This document shows, piece by piece, positions 22,268 through 37,200 of a DNA stretch of 64,000 bases. Each line of letters opens with the position of its first letter. The first letter of the stretch is position 1. Under the pieces are notes generated by a model, which was given only the letters and a program-made list of their open reading frames with translations, searched no databases and had not been told where the DNA came from. The translations under genes were made by a program, and so were the position numbers. The DNA lies in contig JAUJPP010000003.1 of the NCBI GenBank assembly GCA_030562195.1, forward strand, positions 46,630,602-46,694,601, written 5' to 3'. This stretch comes from Nipponacmea schrenckii. Lineage: Eukaryota > Mollusca > Gastropoda > Lottiidae.

Positions 22268-25200
22268 GTAAAGTAACCTTAACTTTTGAGGTTTATTAAT
22301 TTTTAAGTTATTCTGAATTTTCAGGATTTACTTATTTCTAACATCTATTGATTACGAGGTACTTTAATCCTTTATTCCTGCAATTCCTTTATATTTGATT
22401 AATATTATTTTGGGTATAACCTGATCATTTGAAATTTGGTTGTCCGACTTTTACTCATGCTAATACTTAGTAATTTGGAGATGTCTGCAACCACACGCCT
22501 CTTATGTTTCATCACAATTGTTTTTTTACATATCTATCTACATCTCTTAATTTAAATTCAACAGCCGAAAGAGATCAATGGCATCTTTAACAGATTAAAA
22601 AAAAACCAGAAAAATAACTAGAGTAGATAAAATTGTAATGCTTCTAAACATTAATTGAAATTCGGGTATTTAATTATGCATATATATACAAACAGATCTT
22701 GCCTATCGTGCCTTTACAATATTTATCATGCTTTCAAAGTAGGCCTATTAGGTACGATTATTGACTAAGGTTTTGAAATATAAATATGTTTGTTTTTATA
22801 GCAACAGACATATTCGAGGAGCAAACAACATTTAACGAGAATGGCACCGATATTCCATTTAATTCTATTCAATCTATAAACACGAAATCAGAATGTGCAG
22901 CTTGGTGTCTTGAAGATGAATCATGCCAATCGTTTAGATTTGACTCTTCAACTTTGGATTGTGAACTTTTCCCTGATATTCCACCCAACTTAAACATAAC
23001 AGCCAACCAAACTGTTGAAATATTAAAAGGTGTGTGACCAATATTCCAACATATTTATGGCAGTCTTGCGGTAAAATCTGAATTTATCTAATATAAATTT
23101 TGAAGAAAATACGTTGGTTCTGATTTTTTTGTTAATTTTACTTTAGGCCTCTAATTCCTGTGATACAAGTTTTTTTCTAACTACATGTACTACATTTTTT
23201 TTTAAATACATCATTAGGCGTCCCAATTATCCTAATACATGTATATTGTTTGTGATAACAGGATGTGTTGACCTAGTGCAGCCTTCAAATGGCATTTTCC
23301 TGGATACTCCTGATACTGCGATAGGTTCTAATGTAAGCTATGAATGTAATGAACCGTATAAAACTTGGAATAACGAAGGAAGAAGCTATACAGTCTGCGA
23401 ATCTGATGGAACTTGGTCTGAACTACCATCTTGCTTACCAGGTGAGTGTACTGATATTACAGACAGACAAAAAGATATGTAAATAATATCTCTAGATTAA
23501 TAAATCTCGGATATATTAGAAAAGATGAACTAAATCTTAGGGGTTATTAGGGTTATTAGTTTTCAACGGTATCGATAAGCTGACCTTTCCGAGTGATTTA
23601 GCATAATATGACTATATTAGTTAAGTAAGTAATCAACAGAATTAACTCGATAAACGTATTTTTAGTGTCTAAGAGTTGTGGAAATGGATGGTTGGAATAT
23701 GAAGGGTCCTGTTATATGATATCAGATGACAGTTTCAAATGGGGTTTAACGGAAAACCTTTGTGAAAGTACACGAGGCCATTTGCTGGAAATAAACAGTG
23801 CTGTGGAAATGATTGGTATTGATAAAATACTACACTTTGAAGAAGATCAGTTTTGGACTGGAGGAACAGATAGGGATAAGGTGAATTGGATCAAGCTAGT
23901 TTTTAAATCATCCTTACCCGTAAAATATAATTGCCTTAAAATTGATCAATAGTCTTATATTAATGGCTTCGATTCAAGGATAAAAATGTAACTAAAACTA
24001 GTTGTAGAAGTCCCCACATCTTCAATTACAGGAAGATTGGTTCCATTGGTCAAGTAAACTCGTATCGATGGATTTTGAAAATTGGTATCCTGGTAGAAAA
24101 TCGTCGCCTGCTGATGAAATCAATGATTGTGTAATGTTGAAAAAAACAGTGGATGGTTCTGAAATGAAGTATTTCTACTCTGATGTCAATTGTACAGAGG
24201 AGAAACGGTATATTTGTGAAGCTGGGTGTAAGTGTTGTCGGGATTTGATTACTTGATAACTTAGACCCTTATAGGAGTATCCTCCTATATCTTCCTATAT
24301 CCAGCAAATGGATTGCACATTGCTCATTCATACACGATTGGAATTTGTATAAATGTATCTTATGATATTTTTCTAAATTAATAATATTTATTTATTTCCT
24401 AGTGTATGACGTGTTAGACTATGGCTGTATTGATGATAAGTGGTGTAATGGTAATTCAATATGTTCAAAAGATTTCCAGTGTGTCTGTCCACCAAATACT
24501 TATTTTCACGCTAATGAATGTAGACTAAGTGAGTATAAATTCTCATTCTGTTCTTTTAAACACAAAGAGACGAGCAATTAGAACATGGGCTGAATGCAGG
24601 ACATGTAGAGCCCGTCAATGCTTGAAAGCTGTAAAGTATGGAACTGAAATTTACAACCACACTCAGTTATCACAAAGCAAATCTCACTAATGATATTTTG
24701 TCTTTTATACGTTCAAATTATTTTATTGGCGTATATTGACGTAAAATCCTTGCCAACAATTATTACCTGTGAACAATGAGTTTTGATCTTATCTAAATAT
24801 GAAAGAATACATTGGTGAGGGCAAATGATATGTTCTCAAGATGTTTTTCTTTTTTATTCCAGAATGGACAACGATCAATGGTCATCAGATTGCCAAATTT
24901 GACGAGAAAGTGGAATGGTCTGTAGCATCAGCCACGTGCAACAGACTTGGTTCCACATTAGTAGCGCCAGTATCTTCTGACATTCAAGAAGCAGTCTTAC
25001 TAAAAGGGGTCAACAGTGGAAGAGGTCAGTTGTATTTCTTGCAATTTCCATACTACAAAAAAACTTTGCAACTTCGCTGGAAATTTTTGTTCTATCTCTT
25101 AATATTATATGGTTAATTTCCTTTTTTTCAAAAGCTTGAAAACACTGAATAATGCACAATATTGAAATTGTTTAATTGGTTTGATTTTTAGGTTGAAAGT

Positions 25201-28200
25201 CTGAAAAAAATATTTATAGTTGATTAACCCTCAGGTCTCTTTTATAATACCTGGCTATAACGAATCATACGGGACCGAACGAATTAGTTCGGTATAGCCG
25301 AAATTCGTTATATCATTTTCTATGTCCGCCATCTTGGATAAAGTCAAAATTGCCCATACCATCCCAAAGAAAAGGAACGATCGCAGTTTTAAACAGTACT
25401 AAACTTTTAGCATATAATTTATTGCAAATTCACAAATTATAATCGGGCATTTTCGTAGTGTGTTTAAAGCTCGAAAAGCGTCCGCAAATGATGACAACTT
25501 CGTTGTCTATGATTTCTTCTTCATCAGATTCTGGGGTGGTGTCATTTTTCACCGACATAACATCCTCTACAATTTCACCGTCGCTCGGTCTTTCCTCTGT
25601 AATAATATGTTCATCGACTTTTAAAAAATCGTCCAGTCTTAAGGTATCTGGTGCATTGGTAAATTTATTCACCTGTACCAAATTCTCTTCAATTCACCTA
25701 CACGAATGTCGTTATTTTCGTCATCGGATTCGGAATTTTATGGGCTTTGTACGTAGTCATGTTGATGTTGAGAATCGAATGACACTTGAAGACGGTTATC
25801 GTTATTTACGATTTCGCCGTATGTTTATTGTTTTGATCGGTAAACAAAATGAATATCTTGGGACTGTGGGTGAACAGAGGAGGACAAAAGGATTACACAA
25901 AATTAAGTTTAATTGATAAAAAATAATTGATAATCGGGAGTCTGGAGGTGTGAAATTCTGTGAAAATAAATATTGCCGTGATTGGGGCGATTGAGATTAT
26001 CGGTTAATTATGACTAATCCATTCGTAATAACCATTAATTTTGGTACACAGGGTATCAATTTCTATTCGTTATTACCGAAAATTCGCTACTAGCATTTCG
26101 TTTTATCCATTTATTTTTCAATGAAATTAGTTCAGTGAAAAACGGGATTTTAAATGTGTTCGTTATTAACGGTTTTTCGGTATAAGCATGTTCGTTATAA
26201 GTGAGGACCACTTGAAGAAATTGCAAGATACGTTCAGGTTTAATGGCCGTAACGACGATATTTCAACAGGTTTTATTTTTGGCTTATGGCTTCACTTTTC
26301 ATGGCTACTTTCTTCTTTTTATAAAATGTTCAAATATACTTAAAAGCTACCAGTAGTAGTATCTTAATCTTGTCTAGCAAGCTACCTTAACACACAGACA
26401 GTAAGACATTCGTTCTATAATTATTCTGCTGCCAAAAAGTGAATGCTACTTTGGAAAAAAAGTTTTCTTCTTTTACTTCACCTGTCATTTTGTTTAATTT
26501 TATGATATAAATTGAAGCCATTGATATGTGGACGAGTATTAAAGACGAATCTGGTATCTATACGGTTGATGGGGAGCCTGCTTATCAGACAATATATACA
26601 GAAAACTTACCATTGCATCCCGATGATTCTTATATCGGCAGTTGTATATTGATGAGACTCACCCGACATGGAGTACAAGTCTTTCATACGAAATGTACAT
26701 CACACAATAAATTCATATGCAAGTTTGTAACGTGTAAGTATGCCTGATTCAAAACGAAGTGTGAATTATTAATCAAATATTATGTTCCGTGTGAACTATT
26801 AGCCTGTTAATATGAATGCTGTATCGCTTCATTCTATAATGTTGAAAATAATTATCTTTATCCATTCTTCACAATCATGTTGCTAAAGTTTTATCACGGA
26901 AGTTTGTAAATGCAGCTATTTGATTGGATTGTACACTTACCAATACATCCAATCATAGCTCTTAACAGAAAGTCTGTAAACAAGCCATAAGTGTTTACAG
27001 TTTTTCTGTCAGGGACTGTCGCACTTAGTTAATAATGTTTGTATGATTCTCATATCGAGTACATCTGATCAATATGTATGTATTGATTCCCTATTGGATT
27101 TTCTGTTTTAACACGACCAGTATAAAATATTAATGAGAAATTGTATTAATTACAAAAAATTAAATCAAAAATTCAATTTTCAACATACTGTGATAATAAA
27201 AATGCTATTGATATTTTTTTAGTTATGACATCTCTATTTATAGCATCGAGATTCAAATTTGTTGGTGGAGGAGTGTATAAAAACAACTTCCCAAATACAA
27301 CCATCATTACGAATAGTTATGTACCATGTGGTGCATTTTGCTACAGCGACCGTTTCTGCACATACTTTGGGTTTTCTATGCTCACCAAAGAATGTAATCT
27401 GTATCACGGTGATAGTGATGATGTATCCGCACCAGCAATTATTGAAGATACGTATACATTTCAAGGTAACTTATAAATTCTGTGAGTTCTGGGACATTTG
27501 TAGCTAAAATATACAATCTCTTTTCTATTGATTTCAAATTTTGACATTACTAAAAATCATTTAAAGAAGAATTAAAGAAACTGTTTATGTGTTTATCTTT
27601 GTTTATCTGTATATCACTGTATATCTCTCACCATCAGTATATCTCTGCTCATGTGTATATCTCTGCTCATGTGTATATCTCTGTCTATCGGTAAATAGAA
27701 AGAAGCCATAGTTGGATAAGTTACCATTGATCAAGAAGTTCATTCCATAAATTGTGTATGTCATATATCCTGTATCTCTCTTGAGTTCAGACTCGTGTCG
27801 CTAATATTGGATTCCTCTCTTCAGCGTGGATCAAGGCTGGGTGCTACCAGTGTTACTGTGGCTCTGATTGGTCTTTAATATTCTTTTAATGTGGTAGCTA
27901 GTTCTTCCATCTAATGGGGCTGGGTTTTGCTTGGTTACAGGTTAATGTTAGGAAGTTCCTAATGGTCTTGTTTACTAGTTCGGGTGGGTAATCATTTAGG
28001 TTGGTGAAGGAATATTTCAGGCGGTCAAGTTCGTCATCTAGGGCTTGGTTGTAGGAAATTTAAGTGGCTCGTCTCATTAGAGTCGCAATTTTCCAAACTT
28101 TACTGTTATCGGATGGTTGGAGGTATTGTGAATATCTTGGCTGTCGCAGTTCTATATACTGTAGTGAAAAATTTCTTTTCATTCCTTTTCTGTCAGTTAA

Positions 28201-31200
28201 CTTTTGCGTTTGCGGTTTAGTGCAGATTTTGGGTCAACTATGATAGGTAGCAGAGTCTTCTAGAGTGATCTTCACTAGATGTTTGGTATCGATCAACACT
28301 ATTGCTTTGCTTTCGTTACTGTAATTTAATTTTCTTTCCAACAAATCGATTTCATGCAAGCGTCAAACTAACCAGTGTATATCAATTTTCAGATAGATGT
28401 GTAAACATTGCGAACCCAGACAATGGAATGATTGTCAGTGGAACAGGAATCGGTAACACAAATGGTTCTGTTTTAACATATAGCTGTAATAATCTGTATA
28501 AAATACCACCTCAATTAAGTTCAACTATCACCTGTTCCTATAGATTGTGGTCACATCCATTGATGTGCATCCCAGGTATGTCTGTAAATAGGTTTCTTAT
28601 TTTAATATCGTGGTCCCCAGTTATAATATGCACTAATAGCCAAAGAAATGTATATCATTTGCCAGTTGACGAATAGCAAATCATTTGATTTATTCTTGCA
28701 ACAATATATTGTATGTATTACTCAAACAATATTGTATTTGTAGACACGCCACCATGTCCAGAGGGATGGCAACAATATTCATCAAGCTGTTATAGGTACA
28801 ACAATGATCTTCTTACATGGAAGGACGCCAAGGCAAACTGTGAGAAATCCTACGGTTTTTTGGTAGAAATTGAAGATGAAGAAGAAAATACATATTTATC
28901 TAAGCTGCTCGACTTTGACTATAGGAAAATGGCATGGACTGGGGGAATGGATAAGGGCCTGGTAATGAATATATCAGTATCGTTTATTGCCAGAAATCAA
29001 ACAGAAAGTATGCAATAGAAGCTGTAGTTTTCATCCGATTTGAATGAACAGATGTAGTTTTCTAGGGTTGCCAATTAACATACTCATGTTTTTGGAAACC
29101 GTATCATACATTAATCGAGAAGATTTAGTTATCCTAAATGAAGCACCTTGAGTAATCGGATTGTTTTACAATGCAGTAATTTTAATTCTTTGATGCCACA
29201 TCTTTTTCAGCGCAATGTGACTATTCTGTCGTGCTCTAATTATTTTCTTTGGTTAGAAAGATCAGGATTCTTGATCCTTCCAAAATAGTGTTTGCTTATA
29301 GGTCAATTGTGTCAATTATCCGTAAGAAAGATGAAATTCGAGGATCCTTCTTCTTTACAAATTTATGGTTCATCCTACTGTTACAAAATCTCAAACGGAC
29401 ATTATTTTTTATAGGAAGGCTGGTATCGCTGGAATAGATTTTATTATACTGAGATGAACTATACAAACTGGTTCTCTGGACAATATTTCAATAATACTCT
29501 ACCAGCTGAACCTAGTGGTGATGGTATCAATCAAACTGATATAGATTGTATAGCACTTAGAAGGATGTTTGGAAATTACGATGTTCTTGACCATTATTTT
29601 AGCGATGAAAACTGTGGAAGGCTTTTACCATCAATATGTGAGATAAAAGGTATGGTTTTTGTTTTCGTTTTTGTCGGAACAAAGAGGAAATTGCAAAAAA
29701 TAATTTTTTAGAGATCCCTAGTATATAATAATATACTATAGTGCATTATTCACAGCATTACCAACATATTTCTACGTTCTCTGATATATTTGTCTTTACA
29801 GTATTTAGTGTTGGGTCAACAGGGTGTACACCATATGGACAATACTCCTGTAATGGATTGGCCGAGTGTATAGATGATTTATGTCAATGTACACCACCAG
29901 ATCTTTATGTTAAAGTTGGCAGTGATAAAAAACTGAGTACATACTGTAAAAAGAGTAAGTGCTCCCTTCCAAAGTTTTGCTTATCAAAAATCAATATTGG
30001 AGGTGATAAAAAAGAGTATATATTGTAAAAAAGTGCTTCATTTTCCTTTCAAAAATCAATGTCGGTGGTGATTAAAACAATAAGAACATACTGTTAAAAA
30101 AAGTGCTTCCTTTTCTTATCAAAAACCAACATTGAGTATATAAATCGTAATAAAGGAAACATAAATTATTCATAATCCAGTACGTGTGATACATTATAAG
30201 TCTAGTTTTTACTTTGGTCCTTATCCGTTCACAAGACATGATACTATTATTAACGAAACTTGAAATCATTGAAGTCAAGTTTTCTTAAAGAATTTCGATA
30301 CTAATATAGCCCAGTATATTTTTTTTACAAGGCACTTTAATTTACGTTTCTCTATACTTAGCAATATACATATGTATATATTTCCAAATAAATGTAGAAG
30401 AACTCAAGTTCAGTTCTTAAAGGTATAAAACTGATTCATAAAGTTATAATATTTTCCTTTAAACACAATCATTTAGTTTTACCAATTGGTTCCTATGGGT
30501 GTTTAAATAGAAATGATCTATGTTTAAATATATCAATATGTACTGATACGAGGTGCTCTTGTCCTAATGGTTACTTTCAAAATGGTCAGGATTATAGCCG
30601 AGCTACAACTTGTGATGAAGGTGAGTAAAGGTGCATCTGACTGGATGCAGTAGCGGTGCCCGCGCCAGCGTAGGGGCACACCGGAGAAATACCCTAGAAT
30701 AAATGGTTTGTACCAGCATTGTACTCAAATAGGATTTGCAAATTTTCTCGGTAGAGCCTTTTCACACGGTGTTTTAATTCATCCGAAACAGTTGTCCCCT
30801 ATGAAGGTAGTATGTCCACCTTTAATTAAAACAAAACGAAGTCTTATGGCTTTTACTTTCTGTTTACCATTTAAAACTGTATTTGACAAGAAGTTGCTAT
30901 TGGAGCTACATATAATCTTTAATTTTGACTTGCTATTGTAGAGGAAGTGACTTGTCATGACCAATGGAGAGGTCTGGGGAATAAATGCTACAAGTTGTTT
31001 GATAAACCTGGAGAGATAGACTTGGCACCCGACCAATGGTGTGTTATTCAAAAAGGTGTATTAGCTAGTGTAACCTCACAGGAACTTAATAGTTTCTTCC
31101 AAGACATGAGGTAGATATAAGTTATTTTAGTTGAGTTTGTAAAAAAGGTCATTATTAAACAAACTATTTACCCTTTTTCTATCAACAGAGTATTTTTATG

Positions 31201-34200
31201 AATCCTCTCATCAATTGAAAGAAGAGCGATACGTCTCCCACATTCAAAAGTGAGAGAAGTGACACAAATGGAGAGAAGCGACGATATGTACAAAAAATTC
31301 ACCTAATATCAGAGCCAGATCAACTATAGCTTAAACCATTTTATACATGGCCTCAATAATTGTTCTTTCAGTGACCGTACTGAGGTATGGTTGGGTCTTC
31401 ATGGTTATTATGACACATTAGTGTGGTCAGACGGTCAGCCCTTAAAGGGCACCAATTATAGCAATTGGAAGGCATCAGAAGATTTCTCAGCCATAGATGA
31501 TGCATTACTATCAATGACTATTAATGGTGAATGGACATTAGGAAAGTATAGTGCTATAGTTCAAGGAGGAACACAGAGCTATATCTGTGAACAATGGAAA
31601 GGTAAATTTTTAACTTCTGATTTTCAACGTTAGCTTCTTGTTTCATGAGCATAAAAGTTGCAGTGTTGAACTGGGGATATTTGACTGAAGTGTGAAAGAT
31701 ATTGAAAAAAACGCCGGAGAAGCCTGTTGGTTCCTTTTATATCGCATTTTTCATATTGTCTTGATTGATTATTGATTTTTCGAAGGCAATAATTTAGTTT
31801 AGTCTAGATCGTTCCAGTTATACTTTAAACAATTTAAACAACACAGGTTGTGGAATACCACCATCAATCCCCAATGAAAACCGAGAAGGCATTGATCAAA
31901 AGGTGTGGGATATTGGCTCTGTATTCCTATACAAATGCGCAAACAACTTTGGTATTATTGGAGAAAGCACTGGAGTTATACGATGTTTGAAAACTGAAAA
32001 TGGTGGGGAATGGGAAGCACCGCCTTCATGTGCAGGTACACTAATCTATATACTCCATATACATTACCAGTTTATCAGTAACTTGTACAATTTACTATAC
32101 ATCAATCTAACCTTTCCATTAAATGTGCAATTAACATTAACCATAAAAATAAACCCTCTGTTTCCTTGTTTTTTATCTGCCATGATAATTCATATTAAAC
32201 TCACTTCTTGTACAGCTGTCTTCGATGAATTGACCATTTAAAGATACATTCTCGCATTGTTTCGGTTTAAATCAAGCTTACTAATTGATTATCCAGTGTT
32301 TCTAATGAACGCTCCACGTATTTAAACCGTGTGGGTAATTCAAAGAAATAATTCCAATTCTAAACCCTTATTTGAGACTCCTTCTTTGTTTATGTGACCA
32401 TGTACTGGGCAATCAAAGAGAGATTCTAAAATTTGAATGACAGTTTGGGACCTAGCTATGTTTCTGTGACAAGGCGAAACGAAAAATATTCCATGCCTTA
32501 TTACACTTATTGCGACTTGTAAAACAAACTGGTATTTTCACGAGCATTGTAATATCCTATACTTTCGATTGATATAATTATAAGGCGTCAAATTATGAAA
32601 TATATATGAATAAATGAAACTAAGGAAACCCATATTTAAGAGTTTTGTATTACTCTTTTTTTTTTATTAATTATAATGTTAATAGATACTGTGTGATCAG
32701 AAAGTATATCCTTTATAAATATCTTTTAGATTTAACCACTTCCACATTTATAACTGGCGCCTCTGACTTTGGTTTAGAGATACATCCCAGAATTACAGCT
32801 AATAATGTTGATAATTGTGCTTGGAACTGCCTGAACACAGATTGCATTGTCTTTAAATTCCAAGTGGATTCTGGAATGTGTTGGAGATATTCAGATACAT
32901 CAACCAGTCAACTCCCGGGATATAGCTCTATTTATCCTATAAACGATACAGATTTTGTTTACACCAGGAACAGTAAGTTGATTTTATCAATTAATAAGAT
33001 TTCTTCAGAAATAGATTGTCAGCAGTTGTTTTCAAACTCTGGGCTGTACATGGCTATACGCTGGAAAATATAAGCAGTTTAAATATAGTGCATATTCTAG
33101 CATATCTTCAAGCACTTTATCTTTCAGAATGTAGACCAATACCATATGTACAGCATGCTACACATCGCTATATAACGCAGGGGAATGATGATTTGGTAGA
33201 ATACACTTGTAGTTTAGATAGGGTCATACTACCACCACACAAATCGTTAATTCGCTGTTTAGATAAAGGAAACTGGGAAGATCCCCCTGTTTGCACAAGT
33301 AGGTTCAGTTTTTAAGGTAATAGCACCATACTTTGTGCTCTTGGAGAATCATTTAAACTATAATCAGGTGGAATGTTGTAGTAAACTTTTAAACATAGTG
33401 TTAGCACATTTCTTTAAATTAAGTTCAATAATGAAATGATAGAATTTCAGTTGTGATTCTCCTTTGATACACCCCTTTCAATGTTATAATGATTGCATAC
33501 TGTATACTAGTATCTGAAATTTTTAATAATGTGTTGAGCTGTTTTTTATAACTTAGGTAGATTTGAAGGGAATTCGAACATAAAATCTCAAAATACCAGA
33601 AAGAAGATTGTTGATGTAACAACTATTACCACTTGTCATCAATTGTGTCTTAAAGAAACCACGTTTCGATGTGTAGCCATATTATACATAAAAGGGCATT
33701 GTCACCTCTACGATGATCGGAGCAATGATATGCCAATAAACAGTCCGAATAAAGAGGTAAAGCATGGAATATATATGGATTTACATGGTAAGATTTTTAG
33801 CGAGTTTACAATAAGCCTTTGTTTAAAAAATTTCTCGGTACCATGAATTATGAAATTCCTTATTTTTATTTTATATTGGATTTTTATGGTATACACTATG
33901 ACAATATATTACTAGATACTCTACATCGGAGGAGATTATTGGAGATTATTTATATTTTTATTGAATTTCAGAGAGTGAATTAGATAGATTCGCCACTATT
34001 TACAATAGAGAACTAAATGGTGTAAGCTATTCTAGTAACAATAATGTCTCTGTAGAAGAGTGTGCTCAAGCTTGTTTAAATGACCATACTACAGATTGTG
34101 GCGCTTTTGTACTTAAAAATACAGAAACCTGTTATTTGTATGATTATTCTCAGTCACAAACGACACCAGTACATAATATTTCTACCAACCTTTATCTACG

Positions 34201-37200
34201 AAATCCAGGTGATTATTATTATTATTCCATTTAGCTCACCAGCTCAATGGAATCTTGTTGTGAAAATATTATGATTAACGAGCAATGTGTATATTAATAG
34301 GAATGTAACAATACCACCAACTAACTGTTATGACATATCAGCCTTGTCCATTGTTATCTCATCAAATCACCAAATCACATTATATACTACTCCTATATGA
34401 ATATAATATATATTATTATTATTGATATTTTTACAGAGTGTCCGACACCAATATCCGATGCAGGCTGCAACTATACTTTTGTTTATAGAAGATTTGAAAA
34501 CAGAATCAGCCATGGAGATGTAATTAAATACACCTGCCTTGACCTTGAACAAGATATTATTGGCTCGCCAAACTCTACATGTCAGACTTCTGGACAATGG
34601 ACAAAGCGCCCAATCTGTCGAAGTAAGCAATTTATATTTGGATATACATGCATGCTCAACAGACTTTCATTGTCTATATGCCACTCAGAAGACGAACCGA
34701 GTTTTCTTATCATTTGTTCAAAAAGCACATTATATGCATTGTAAAATAAATTGATTGAACGGATGTTTCGTTATGTAAGATCTATACTTATCGTGGGTTG
34801 ATAAAAACTTGTATCTACAGGACCCTTGGAACTTGGCATATTTGATTTATTCTAGATGAATGTCCGACTGGTTGGTATATGGAGAAAGGATTCTGTTATA
34901 AAGTACAGACAACGGCTACAACTTTCTGGCAAGCTGTTGATTTATGCACAAGTGAAAATAGTGCTTTATTAAGCGTATTTAATCAAACTGAGATTGACTT
35001 TTTAAACAAGGTTTGGTGAGTGTCTTTTTGAAACTTCTTTCGTTTTGATTTAGTTACACTTCATAGTACATGTGAGCATGACACATCATTATTTTTCAGT
35101 TAATCCACATCATTTATGAGTTCCTTTTGATACTATGAATAAACACAAATATTATCGACAACGTTCAGTACTGAACCACAATTGCCATTTTGAATCATTT
35201 TTACTTAGGAACGTTGAACGATTTCCACCAGAATTATGGATGGGTTTATACAGTAACCTCGGAGAATGGAAATGGATAGAACAACATATTGGTAAACTAG
35301 AAGCTTTAGAACTAAATATCAGTACAGCCACAGAATTAACTGGTGTAACAGTTGAGTTAAATACAGGCATTTATAATAAAAGATCAGTTGGGCTAACGTA
35401 CGATTATGTTTGTAGAAAGGCTGTACCTGGTAAATATATCCCATTGATATTATTTGTTTATAAATCAAATACAGCTTGCTTTATTATTCAGACCGATCGT
35501 ATTGCTCTATATCAATGGACAGTAAGCTGTAGATTCGAGGACTTCGAGAATGTTAACGATATATATCAAATGAATTGCATTCTGCAAGACGAATTTGCTA
35601 CTTTCTTCAATGTGAGATTGAGAAAAGCTAAAAGATTGTAATTTATCATAATTCTGATTTAAGCGTTGGCGTGCCCGAGCGGTTGGACAGAATTGGACAA
35701 CAGATGCTATAAATATGAAACATTATTACTGACCTATGATCAGGCTCAAAATTTCTGTGCTAGTTATGGTAACTTAGCCAGTCCTCACTCTTCTCTGGAT
35801 CTAGAAAAGTTTAAATATATCAGGTTAGAATTATGATCAACACTCCTTCAACTTTGAGTACATGAAAAGTGATTGTATAGCATTCTGATATATAGGCTAT
35901 CCGGACTTTCAACTGAGTATGGTATTATTTGAAGCACTGAAATATATTGGTTGTTTCAAAATTTTTCAGGGGGCAATCCGTTTTTTGCCCCTGTAGCTAC
36001 AGGCCTGCTGATATATGCAGCGGCGGTGGTGCACATTTTGGGATGGTAGAAGGAAACAAAGTCCCAGTGCTTTTAATTACCCGACAGTCCGACGGGTCAT
36101 AGTCCTCTGAAATGGTGCGCTAACTCTTCAGAAAATCTACAAAAAATTTATTACAGATATTGTACAATTTCAGTGAATTCAGTGATGTTGATATGTATCT
36201 TGGTATAAAAAGAAAAGCTGATAATGATTGGGTTCATTCTGATGGTAGTAAATCAGACTTCCTATACTATATTGGTACTATGGATAATTCTAATATCGAT
36301 ATTGGTCTAGAACAATGTCTGATATTGAACAATAACAATTCCATGCCTGTTATTGATAACTGTACTCAGCCACGAACATTTATCTGTCAAACTCAAATAG
36401 GTATGTCAACTACTTAAAATTGTTTTGTTACATGAGCCTATGCATTTAGAGCTTCATTTCGCACCTACAAAATGTCATATTTTACAGCTAATGAGGTTTG
36501 TTACTTAGGTTTGATGATATTCCATGTTATATAAACCAGGTTTACCATTATGTTATCTGAGTTTTCATGTTTTATGATCTATATAGCTCATATATTTGTA
36601 ACGACATAGTGCCAATTCACATTTACTCCTGCGAATAATTCTCAATCTATTGTCAGAAATTAATTTCTATGGGTATTCTCTTACATTAGGTAATGTTGGT
36701 GAACCTACAGACTACAGCGGTATACCCTGTACCACCCACCAGTTTTGTCAAATTGGTCATCCAGATTATAGATGCGAAGGTTATGTAGATGACGGGAAGG
36801 TTTATCCTCCGACTTGTAGACATAGAGGTTAATAGTCACTTAATGAATATAATGTAGGCCTACTCTGGTTGACCTAGTTAGAGACTAGGCATTTTATGTC
36901 CATTCTGATAGCTAATATTCCTTTAATTCCATTCCATTCCGGAATTAATGAACTCAACAAGGTTTTACCATCCACTATGGCTTATTCCGACAGTTAACAA
37001 TCTATAAACATGAGAGATGTTTTACTTTCAGATTGTCCAACTCCTTGGCTTTTCAAGAAGGGAAGATGCCATAAAATGAGTCCAAGAAAAATGTCGTATA
37101 CAACTGCAACAGCATATTGTACTAAGCATGGTGGTCGCATCATGGCAACCGATTCTCTAAAGACACACTATAACTGGTTGGATCTTGCTTTTGAGTATGT

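Noticed and set aside
25458..25916. 152-codon plus-strand frame in intron 9
   Set aside because: Complement of the acidic Tigger-like tail; the Ser-rich translation is what an antisense Asp/Glu-rich region gives.
35664..35740. tRNA-like D-arm word GCCCGAGCGGTTGGA
   Set aside because: It lies in exon 27 and codes for the CPSGW start of CTLD-7. There is no matching acceptor stem, anticodon stem or T-arm downstream.
36155..36173. Alternative acceptor AG at 36,155-36,156 for exon 28
   Set aside because: It would put the CTLD-7 second half out of frame with exon 27, whereas the acceptor at 36,172-36,173 restores phase 2 exactly as in sibling CTLDs.
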